Assembly (NCBI RefSeq): GCF_004843725.1
Contig: NZ_CP039451.1
Coordinates: forward strand, 680,501 to 744,500
Source of the DNA: Psychroserpens sp. NJDZ02
GTDB taxonomy: Bacteria; Bacteroidota; Bacteroidia; Flavobacteriales; Flavobacteriaceae
Reading direction: 5' to 3'
Length of the DNA: 64,000 nt
Shown: in pieces, positions 27,535-34,758 of the stretch
Numbering within the stretch: the stretch's first letter is position 1
How the letters are laid out: each line of letters begins with the position of its first letter
Notes under the pieces: model-generated
What the model saw: only the letters and a program-made list of their open reading frames with translations
Databases searched by the model: none
Told to the model about the DNA's origin: nothing
Program-made: the position numbers and the translations under genes

Positions 27535-28416
27535 CTATTGATTGTAACCAAAACGTTTTAATTGACGTTGATTGCTTCTCCAATTTTTATTTACTTTAAC
27601 GTAAAGTTCTAAGTGAATTTGTTTTCCAAAGAATTTCTCTAAATCTTTTCTAGCCTCTACTCCGACGCGCTTTAACGCACTTCCTTTGTGACCAATGATG
27701 ATTCCCTTTTGCGTCTCACGTTCTACCATAATTACAGATCTTACTCTGATTATTTGGTCTTCTTCAAAAAACTCTTCCGTATCAATCTCTACTGCATAAG
27801 GGATTTCCTTTTTGTAATGCATTAAGATTTTTTCGCGAATAGTTTCGTTTATAAAAAAACGTTCTGGCTTGTCCGTTAATTGATCCTTTGGATAAAAGGC
27901 TGGTGATTCTGGTAATAATTCAATAATCCTATCAAAAACCTCTTTCACATTAAAGCCTTCTAAAGCAGAAATTGCAATAATCTCTGCATTTGGAACTTTA
28001 GTCGCCCAAGATTGCACTTGTTCTTCTAATTGCTCTTGATTAGATTTATCTATTTTATTAAGTAATAATAAGACTGGAATTTTAGCATTGGTGATTTTAT
28101 TAAAAAACGCTTCGTCTTTCAATTCTCTTTCACCAATCTCGACCATATAAATTAAGATATCTGCATCATCAAAAGCGGACTTTACAAAATCCATCATAGA
28201 GGCTTGCAACTCGTATGCGGGTTTGATAATCCCTGGTGTATCACTTAATATAACCTGAAAATCCTCTCCGTTTACAATTCCAAGAATTCTGTGTCTTGTA
28301 GTTTGCGCTTTAGAAGTAATTATAGACAGTTTTTCGCCTACAAATGCATTCATAAGTGTTGATTTACCAACATTTGGATTACCAATAATATTTACAAAAC
28401 CTGCTTTATGTGCCAT
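27535..28416 (-). CDS. era: GTPase Era
   Basis: A 293-residue Era GTPase for 16S rRNA/30S maturation. G domain: P-loop GNPNVGKSTLMNA, G3 DTPG, G4 NKID. A C-terminal KH domain carries VRSVIMVERETQKGIIIGHKGS, and the terminus LELYVKVNKNWRSN is typical. It lies 27 bases downstream of the SpoU methyltransferase gene in the same direction and is likely co-transcribed. Confidence 0.97.
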   Translation of the reverse strand: MAHKAGFVNIIGNPNVGKSTLMNAFVGEKLSIITSKAQTTRHRILGIVNGEDFQVILSDTPGIIKPAYELQASMMDFVKSAFDDADILIYMVEIGERELKDEAFFNKITNAKIPVLLLLNKIDKSNQEQLEEQVQSWATKVPNAEIIAISALEGFNVKEVFDRIIELLPESPAFYPKDQLTDKPERFFINETIREKILMHYKKEIPYAVEIDTEEFFEEDQIIRVRSVIMVERETQKGIIIGHKGSALKRVGVEARKDLEKFFGKQIHLELYVKVNKNWRSNQRQLKRFGYNQ

Positions 28417-28443
28417 CTTAATCTTATTTAATAGACCGCAAAG

Positions 28444-28902
28444 TTACGACCTTGGTTTGTTTATTCCTCTATCGTACATCACAATACTTCCTGCAACGGA
28501 TACATTTAAACTTAAAGGTGACTTAAATTTAACTAAAAAGTGACTTTTTGCTATCGCTTGTTTAGATAATCCATGATCCTCCGCTCCTAGTAAATAAACG
28601 CAACGTCTAGGATGATGAAACGTTTCTAAATCTACCGCAGTATCGTCCAACTCCACACCAACCAATCTAGCCCCTTTAGGAATATTATTATAAAAATCGT
28701 CGAAAGTAGCATAATGAAAATAAGGCATTGCATTTACCGCATTGTGCGTATCACAAGCTTGTTTTGCATACCTATTACCAATAGTAAAAATATAACTAGC
28801 ACCTAAGTTTTGAGCTGTACGCCATAGTACACCCAAATTTTCTGGTGTTTTACCATTTTGGATACCGATACCAAAATATTCATTTTCAAAATTATCTACC
28901 AT
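28444..28902 (-). CDS. TrmH/SpoU family RNA 2'-O-methyltransferase
   Basis: A 152-residue SPOUT-fold methyltransferase. The three SpoU motifs are visible: motif 1 NGKTPENLGVLWRTAQNLGA, motif 2 YLLGAEDHGLS, motif 3 PLSLNVSVAGSIVMYD. The trefoil knot lies in the C-terminal half. It lacks extra RNA-binding domains, so it is a minimal form. The target nucleotide (tRNA or rRNA) cannot be assigned. Upstream of era in a likely two-gene operon. Confidence 0.9.
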   Translation of the reverse strand: MVDNFENEYFGIGIQNGKTPENLGVLWRTAQNLGASYIFTIGNRYAKQACDTHNAVNAMPYFHYATFDDFYNNIPKGARLVGVELDDTAVDLETFHHPRRCVYLLGAEDHGLSKQAIAKSHFLVKFKSPLSLNVSVAGSIVMYDRGINKPRS

Positions 28903-29047
28903 TTTACAAAAGTAAAATTTTTATATAAATTACAAACACTCCCTTAAATTATATCAATGGATTGAGATCTCTTAAAGTTTTATTAATTAACTGAAAGGTC
29001 TTGACATAAAAACGACAAAATGTGTAGTTTCATATAAAAATTAATAA

Positions 29048-29851
29048 ATGACAACACTTAAATCGGTTATACTCGTTTTATCTATAACGTTATTAGCCTC
29101 TTGTAATACGGTAGAAAAAAATAAACCTGAAACTATTTTACAGGAACCAACTACCACTCCTAAAGTTGAAAAACTGGACAAAGGACAAACGGTTTTAAAT
29201 GAAACTATTCTTGCGCACGGTGGAGACTTATACAACTCCGCGAATTATGCTTTTACATTTAGAGATAATAACTATCAATTTAAAAATGAAGGCACTAATT
29301 ATACCTACACAAAAACGGTTAAAAAAGGTAAAACTATAACAATAGATATTTTAGAGAATGACACCTTTTCAAGAACCGTTAATGATAAACCAGTAACCCT
29401 TTCTGACAAAGCAAAAGCAAGCGCTACAGGTGCTATAAACTCTGTCATTTACTTTGCAACCCTTCCTTACAAACTAAACGACAGCGCCGTTAATGTTAAA
29501 TACATTGAAAGCACGACCATTAAAAACAAAAATTATGCTGTTATAGAAATTACTTTTAATGAAGCTGGTGGCGGAGAAGACCACGACGATCAGTTTTATT
29601 ATTGGATAAACAAAGATACTAAAAAGGTAGATTACCTAGCTTACAGTTATAAAGTGAATGATGGTGGTGTTAGATTTAGAAGCGCCTACAACTCTAGAGT
29701 TATTGATGGCATAACGTTTCAGGATTATATTAATTACGAAGCTGAAGTTGGCACACCTTTAAAAGATTTACCAAAACTTCTTGAAGCCGAAAAGCTAAAA
29801 GAACTTTCAAAAATAAAAACCGAGAACATAATTAATTTAAACAAAAACTAG
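29048..29851 (+). CDS. DUF6503 family lipoprotein
   Basis: A 267-residue lipoprotein (signal peptide and LASC lipobox, Cys20). The domain begins at ETILAHGGDLYNSANYAFTF and includes YAVIEITFNEAGGGEDHDDQFYYWIN and FQDYINYEAE, matching the DUF6503 pattern, likely a beta-rich LolA/LppX-like fold that binds a lipid or hydrophobic ligand (inference). A possible promoter is TTG at 29000 with TAGTTTC about 21 bases on. It ends 2 bases before the DUF2911 gene, so they form an operon. Confidence 0.75.
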   Translation: MTTLKSVILVLSITLLASCNTVEKNKPETILQEPTTTPKVEKLDKGQTVLNETILAHGGDLYNSANYAFTFRDNNYQFKNEGTNYTYTKTVKKGKTITIDILENDTFSRTVNDKPVTLSDKAKASATGAINSVIYFATLPYKLNDSAVNVKYIESTTIKNKNYAVIEITFNEAGGGEDHDDQFYYWINKDTKKVDYLAYSYKVNDGGVRFRSAYNSRVIDGITFQDYINYEAEVGTPLKDLPKLLEAEKLKELSKIKTENIINLNKN

Positions 29852-29853
29852 AA

Positions 29854-30429
29854 ATGAAAAAACTACTATTTATTATCGCAATTGTATTAACAGGATCGAC
29901 TGTAAACGCTCAAGAATTTGCAAAAATGGACAAAAGCACAATGGACCGTGCTTACTATCCTGAAAACGCAACAAAAAGAGCCTTTAAAAAAGATGAAGCT
30001 GAGAAAAAAGCTTTAGAACCACAAATACGTGTAACCTATTCACGTCCTTCTAAAAATGAAAGAGTTGTTTTTGGTGAATTATTAAAATTTGGTGAAGCTT
30101 GGAGAGTTGGAGCTAACGAGTCTACTGAAATCTTATTTAATAACGATGTTACTTTTGGTGGAAAAGAGATTAAAGCTGGACGTTATACTGTAATTATTAT
30201 TCCTACTGCTACAGAATGGACTTTAAAATTAAACACAGAATTAGATGGTTGGGGAAATTACGGATACGATGCTAGTAAAGATGTTGCTAGTGTAACTGTA
30301 CCGGTTTCAAAAAGCAATAAAGTGATTGAAAACTTATCAATTTCTCTTTACGAAGCTTCTAAAAACACAGTTCATTTAAAAATAGGTTGGGATACTACAG
30401 TTGCTGAGTTTCCTATTACTTTAAAATAA
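29854..30429 (+). CDS. DUF2911 domain-containing secreted protein
   Basis: A 191-residue protein with signal peptide (LLFIIAIVLTGSTVNAQ). The DUF2911 domain begins with RVTYSRPSKNERVVFGELLKFGEAWRVGANE and continues with IKAGRYTVIIIPTATEWTLKLN and ENLSISLYEASKNTVHLKIGWDTT. The family is common in Bacteroidota and its function is unknown; it is predicted periplasmic. Co-transcribed with the DUF6503 lipoprotein; a terminator follows. Confidence 0.88.
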   Translation: MKKLLFIIAIVLTGSTVNAQEFAKMDKSTMDRAYYPENATKRAFKKDEAEKKALEPQIRVTYSRPSKNERVVFGELLKFGEAWRVGANESTEILFNNDVTFGGKEIKAGRYTVIIIPTATEWTLKLNTELDGWGNYGYDASKDVASVTVPVSKSNKVIENLSISLYEASKNTVHLKIGWDTTVAEFPITLK

Positions 30430-30475
30430 ATGAAGTCAAGTAAGCTAACTTAAAACACTAGCTAACATACTATAC

Positions 30476-30510
30476 AAAAAAACCGATGAAGTTGTCTTTA
30501 TCGGTTTTTT
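30476..30510. terminator. Rho-independent terminator
   Basis: AACCGATGAAG (30481-30491) pairs with CTTTATCGGTT (from 30496) with one G-T pair, loop TTGT, A-tract before and nine T after. It ends the DUF6503-DUF2911 operon and can also serve the convergent gene. Confidence 0.9.
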
Positions 30511-30553
30511 TTTATTAAAACATACGGTTCTATAGCACTTAAAATAGCATCTT

Positions 30554-30928
30554 CTATTCAAAATGTTTTTTTACAAAGGCACTTTTCTCGTGGTTTGTCA
30601 TCTTATCAGCTGGGGCAACATCAATTTTAACATCCTTAAAATGCAAATCTTTTCTCAAGACATTATACAATTCTGTTTTCGCATTGGTTGGACCAAACAA
30701 AAGCACATTATTATAATTTAAAATAGCATTTGCAATTTCCTTATAATAAGCGTCATTCATCTGTTGCCGTTTATTATGCATTAGACTTTCGCTTTTACTC
30801 AATGCCTCTTCCTTGGTGTCAAAATTAAATTTGGAATCTATGGTTTGACTCTCTTTCTTGGTATTTAAATCAATCAGATTTGCGCTGGAATGATCCATCC
30901 AAATTCCTAAGTTTTTTTCTGTTTTCAT
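30554..30928 (-). CDS. Hypothetical protein, possibly eRF1-domain-like
   Basis: A 124-residue cytoplasmic protein. I recognise a Bacteroidota family beginning with LGIWMDHSSANLIDL and with the later block NYNNVLLFGPTNAKTELYNVL, which resembles the ribonuclease-H-like 'bacterial eRF1/host attachment' fold. This is a pattern-based guess, not a domain hit. It lies 57 bases downstream of the YceI lipoprotein gene in the same direction, so it should share the TGA-N6-TCA operator at 31722. That places it in the stress regulon. Confidence 0.6.
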   Translation of the reverse strand: MKTEKNLGIWMDHSSANLIDLNTKKESQTIDSKFNFDTKEEALSKSESLMHNKRQQMNDAYYKEIANAILNYNNVLLFGPTNAKTELYNVLRKDLHFKDVKIDVAPADKMTNHEKSAFVKKHFE

Positions 30929-30985
30929 GTTTTTTCTATTAAAATTAGAGGTAACTATATTTCCTACATAAGACTAATTAAAACC

Positions 30986-31618
30986 TTACTTTGTGTTAAC
31001 AGGAAGTTTGATTTGCACAGCTACATCAGGCCACAATTTTGAAATCCCATCTGTTCCTGTATGCAAATCATAACACACTTTATTTAACGACTGCATGGCT
31101 TCATCCCCTTTCCATATCTTTAAATCAATTTTTGCAGACATAATTATAGTATCATTTTTAAACGAATAGGTATAATTTAAAGGATTTCTCATCGTATTCA
31201 TCTTTAAACTAAAAACCCCTTTACCTTGACCTGCTTCTACTACAGTGCCTTCAATAGTATCGGTATTAAATACTTTAAAAAAGGAAGCGACCAATTTGGT
31301 GTCTCTTATTTCTAAATTAGAATTAACAGAAGCTGTTTGTATTGCTATTTTTGCTTGTTTTAGTAATGCTTCAATAGACGATGCTTTATTAGGTCCCGAA
31401 AATTTAAAATTATCAAACTGACCACTAACCCCAAGTTTATCAGTAAATTTATATGCAGTCCATAAAACCGACACACCTGTTGTATCAATAGAATATAAAT
31501 GCTCTTCTTTTACGGTTTCAGCATCGCTTATTTTTGTTTTTTCTTTTTTCGAAGTGTTACATGAAAAAATCAATAACGTTAAAACCAAATAGGTTGTCTT
31601 ATTTAATAGTAGTTTCAT
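30986..31618 (-). CDS. YceI-like domain lipoprotein
   Basis: The product (210 aa from the ATG at 31618) has a signal peptide with lipobox (LIFSC) followed by a YceI-like beta-barrel region: VSVLWTAYKFTDKLGVSGQFDNFKF, IAIQTASVNSNLEIRDTKLVASFF and NDTIIMSAKIDLKIWKGDEAM. YceI-type proteins bind isoprenoid or lipid molecules in the periplasm. An ATG 111 bases further upstream would add residues that overlap the promoter, so it is rejected. An operator/-7 module (31691-31733) lies 73 bases upstream. The downstream gene 30554-30928 is likely co-transcribed. Confidence 0.8.
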   Translation of the reverse strand: MKLLLNKTTYLVLTLLIFSCNTSKKEKTKISDAETVKEEHLYSIDTTGVSVLWTAYKFTDKLGVSGQFDNFKFSGPNKASSIEALLKQAKIAIQTASVNSNLEIRDTKLVASFFKVFNTDTIEGTVVEAGQGKGVFSLKMNTMRNPLNYTYSFKNDTIIMSAKIDLKIWKGDEAMQSLNKVCYDLHTGTDGISKLWPDVAVQIKLPVNTK

Positions 31619-31690
31619 AAAAATAAGTGTAATATTATGTTTAGGAGTTGTTTTTAATACGTTTACTGTATTATTAAGTGTCAACAAAGA

Positions 31691-31733
31691 CAAAGGTAGA
31701 AAGAGTAATAGCCTCCTGAAATGATACAAGTCA
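31691..31733 (-). promoter_or_regulatory. Operator/-7 promoter module J (YceI operon)
   Basis: TGATACAAGTCA at 31722-31733 (TGA-N6-TCA core). On the minus strand an exact -7 box, TACCTTTG, lies at 31698-31691. The spacing equals that of the other ten modules. It lies between the YceI gene and the divergent DUF6134-cls-patatin-kinase operon. On the plus strand TTAATTTG at 31756-31763 is within one base of the same distance, so it could act both ways. Confidence 0.75.
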
Positions 31734-31803
31734 GTTATACTTGTTTTTTAATTTGTTAATTTGCCACTTAAACCTTTAGTTAAAAATTTAGACGCACCAT
31801 TTT

Positions 31804-32403
31804 ATGATTAAGAACTTAGTAGTCATTATATTTTTTATAACCTTAGGCAGCGATTTTAATACTTCCGAAGAAAAAATTTTATTTGATGTTATACGCAACG
31901 AAAAAGTAATTGGTAGTCTAAAAGCAACGAAAACAATCAAGGATTCTAAAACTTACTATAAAAGTTCGACTAGTATTAACGCTAAAATCATAAAAGAAAT
32001 TAGAGTCAATTATAAATACAACGTCATTTTTGATTCTGACTTATTAGAGCAATCCAATGTAAACATTACAGTAAATGAAAAATCACATGCTAAGACCATT
32101 ACTGAATGGGATGACAATGCTTACCAAGTTGTTAAAAACGGAAAGGATGAAGCTACAATTACTAACGCCATCTCCTACGCTACTGTTCAGCTCTATTTTG
32201 AAGAACCAAAAAACATTACTAAGTGCTATTCGGAACAAAATGGCAATTATAATACCATAATAGCCATGGGAAATCATGTTTATAAAAAAGTGAATGCAAG
32301 CAACAATGCAAATTTATACTATTACGAAAATGGACTTTTAACCAAAGCTACTATAGATGGTGGACTTGTTAAGTTTGAAATTATCAGAAAAAGCAACCAT
32401 TAG
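31804..32403 (+). CDS. DUF6134 family protein
   Basis: A 199-residue exported protein with a short hydrophobic N terminus (LVVIIFFITLGS). The body begins ILFDVIRNEKVIGSLKATKTI and contains repeated beta strands and GGLVKFEIIRK at the end, matching DUF6134, a family of unknown function thought to fold like periplasmic lipid-binding domains (inference). It is the first gene of a run with cardiolipin synthase only 3 bases downstream, so a membrane-lipid role is plausible. Confidence 0.72.
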   Translation: MIKNLVVIIFFITLGSDFNTSEEKILFDVIRNEKVIGSLKATKTIKDSKTYYKSSTSINAKIIKEIRVNYKYNVIFDSDLLEQSNVNITVNEKSHAKTITEWDDNAYQVVKNGKDEATITNAISYATVQLYFEEPKNITKCYSEQNGNYNTIIAMGNHVYKKVNASNNANLYYYENGLLTKATIDGGLVKFEIIRKSNH

Positions 32404-32406
32404 ACT

Positions 32407-33843
32407 ATGACCATAGCCATTATTCTATATTTTCTTTTAGCTTTTTTTTTAATGGGGAAATTATTAATTTATGGCATCCGCCCCACGAAAACATTGGCTT
32501 GGTTACTTGCTATTTTCACGGTCCCTATTGGAGGCATGCTGTTTTACTTTGTGTTAGGTCGAAATAGAAGAAAAAACAAATTCTACACACTTAAAAAAAC
32601 TAAAGCGATCGCTGAATACTATGCAAAAGTTGAAGCGTACTATAGCACATTAGATAATGATAAAAACACGACTATCCCAAAAGCCATTAAAACACACATT
32701 AAGTTAGCTAAACTAATAACTAAAGGATCTAAGTTTACGCCAACCTTGGACAACGAGTTACGTCCATTAAAAAATGGAAAAATAACTTTTGATGCTATTT
32801 TTGAAGCACTCAAGCAAGCTGAAAAATTTATTCATATTCAATATTATATTTTTGAGGATGGTGATTTAGCCGACCAATTCAAATCCATTTTAATACAAAA
32901 AGCTAAAGCAGGCGTCGAGATTCGTTTATTATACGATGCTTTAGGCAGCAGAACACTAAGCAACAACTACATTAATAATCTTAAAACGGAAGGCATAGAA
33001 GTTTTTGCCTTTTTACCCATGACATTTGGACGCCTACTCTCTTCCATTAATTATAGAAACCACCGCAAAATTGTAATTGTAGATGGTCGTATTGGTTTTA
33101 CGGGTGGTATCAATGTCTCTGACAAATATGTCGTTGGAGACCCTATTTTGGGACACTGGTACGATATGCATTTGCAATTAAAAGGAACTGTTGTTAATAG
33201 TTTACAATCGGTATTTGCAATGGATTGGAGTTTTGCTAGTGGCTCAGATAATTTACTAAGCACTAAATATATATTAAAACACACGGCTCCAGGACACGCT
33301 ATAGCACAAATTGTTGCTAGTGGCCCTGATTCTGATTTTTCTTCTGTACAACAACTCTATTTTTCTATAATAAATAGCGCTAAAGATTATGTGTACATAA
33401 CCAATCCGTATATCATTCCAGGAGAAGCTATATTGGAAGCAATGCAAGTGGCTGCCATGAGCGGTATCGATATTAGGCTTTTGTTATCCACCAACTCCGA
33501 CAGTTTTTTAGTCAAATGGAATGTGCGTGCCTATTTTGAAGACCTATTAGAAGCAGGTGTTAAAATTTACTTATATCCGGATGGGTTTTTGCACAGTAAA
33601 GTAATTATATCTGACGATGCGCTAACTTCCATTGGAACTGCCAATCTAGATATTAGAAGCTTTGAGCAAAACTACGAAGTAAACGCCCTAATTTACGATA
33701 GCAAAATAACGATAGACCTAAAGCAAGATTTTTTAAGAGATTGCAATAAAAGTAGTCAAATGGACTATCAACACCATCTTAAAAGACCAAAAACAGAACG
33801 ATTAAAAGAAGGACTCGCTAAAGTATTTAGTCCAGTATTATAA
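32407..33843 (+). CDS. cls: Cardiolipin synthase
   Basis: A 478-residue membrane phospholipase D family enzyme joining phosphatidylglycerol molecules into cardiolipin. Two N-terminal membrane helices (ILYFLLAFFLMGKLLIYG and TLAWLLAIFTVPIGGMLFYFVLG) form the PLDc_N region. The two HKD active sites are HRKIVIVDG with FTGGINVSD, and HSKVIISDD with SIGTANLDIRS. All residues are intact and the length is normal. It starts 3 bases after the DUF6134 gene. Confidence 0.93.
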   Translation: MTIAIILYFLLAFFLMGKLLIYGIRPTKTLAWLLAIFTVPIGGMLFYFVLGRNRRKNKFYTLKKTKAIAEYYAKVEAYYSTLDNDKNTTIPKAIKTHIKLAKLITKGSKFTPTLDNELRPLKNGKITFDAIFEALKQAEKFIHIQYYIFEDGDLADQFKSILIQKAKAGVEIRLLYDALGSRTLSNNYINNLKTEGIEVFAFLPMTFGRLLSSINYRNHRKIVIVDGRIGFTGGINVSDKYVVGDPILGHWYDMHLQLKGTVVNSLQSVFAMDWSFASGSDNLLSTKYILKHTAPGHAIAQIVASGPDSDFSSVQQLYFSIINSAKDYVYITNPYIIPGEAILEAMQVAAMSGIDIRLLLSTNSDSFLVKWNVRAYFEDLLEAGVKIYLYPDGFLHSKVIISDDALTSIGTANLDIRSFEQNYEVNALIYDSKITIDLKQDFLRDCNKSSQMDYQHHLKRPKTERLKEGLAKVFSPVL

Positions 33844-33913
33844 CCAACTGATAATAATCATTATTTTTATATAAGCAACGTAATATCTTTACTTTAACTA
33901 ATACAACTAAAAA

Positions 33914-34681
33914 ATGAATACAGGTTTAGTCCTTTCGGGAGGAGGCGCTCGTGGTGCTGCACATATAGGAGCAATAAAAGCATTGGAAGAGTTTGGGGTT
34001 ACACCAACACACATTGCAGGAACAAGTGCGGGCGCTATTATTGGTGCTTTATACGCAGCTGGTATCAGTTGGTCTGAAATGTTAGACTTTTTTAAAAACA
34101 TATCTATATTTCAAACGACTAGATATGCGCGTAATAAACCAGGGTTTATAAATTCTGCTAAATTCTATGATGACCTTAAAACCTATCTTCCTATTGATGA
34201 CTTTAGCGCCTTAAAAAAGCCGTTATTCGTTACTGCAGCAAATGTTATTGACGGTTCTCTCAAAATATTTAGTAAAGGCCAACTTATAAAACCTGTAATT
34301 GCCTCCGCTTCTTTCCCTGGTGTTTTTACACCAACTGAGATTAATGGTAAATTTTATATCGACGGTGGGACTTTAAATAATTTCCCTGTAGAACCTTTGC
34401 TAAAAGACTGCGACAAAATTATAGGCGTTTATGTTAATCCCTTAAAAAAAATTAGCATTAAAGATTTAAAACATTCTTATAGTGTGGTAGAAAGAGCCTA
34501 TAAAATTAAAGTTGCATCAGAGTCTATGCTCAAGTTTTCAAGTTGTGATTTGGTAATTTCACCAGAAGAATTAATTAATTATGGCACTTTTGACATGAAT
34601 AGCATAGATGCCATTTTTAATTTAGGTTATACCGCAACTAAAAAAGCCCTAGAAGAAAATAAAAATATATTAACACCGTAA
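33914..34681 (+). CDS. Patatin-like phospholipase family protein
   Basis: A 255-residue alpha/beta serine esterase of the RssA/patatin type: oxyanion GGGARGAAHIG, nucleophile elbow GTSAG, and catalytic Asp in DGGTLNNFPVEPL. No signal peptide or extra domain, so likely cytoplasmic or peripheral. It lies 70 bases after cardiolipin synthase, suggesting a phospholipid turnover function, and 77 bases before the histidine kinase gene. Confidence 0.92.
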   Translation: MNTGLVLSGGGARGAAHIGAIKALEEFGVTPTHIAGTSAGAIIGALYAAGISWSEMLDFFKNISIFQTTRYARNKPGFINSAKFYDDLKTYLPIDDFSALKKPLFVTAANVIDGSLKIFSKGQLIKPVIASASFPGVFTPTEINGKFYIDGGTLNNFPVEPLLKDCDKIIGVYVNPLKKISIKDLKHSYSVVERAYKIKVASESMLKFSSCDLVISPEELINYGTFDMNSIDAIFNLGYTATKKALEENKNILTP

Positions 34682-34758
34682 TTACACCAATAATCTATCA
34701 GAAAAAGCATTAAACTATATAAAGCAATTAACTCTATAACTAATTTACAGTCATAAAA

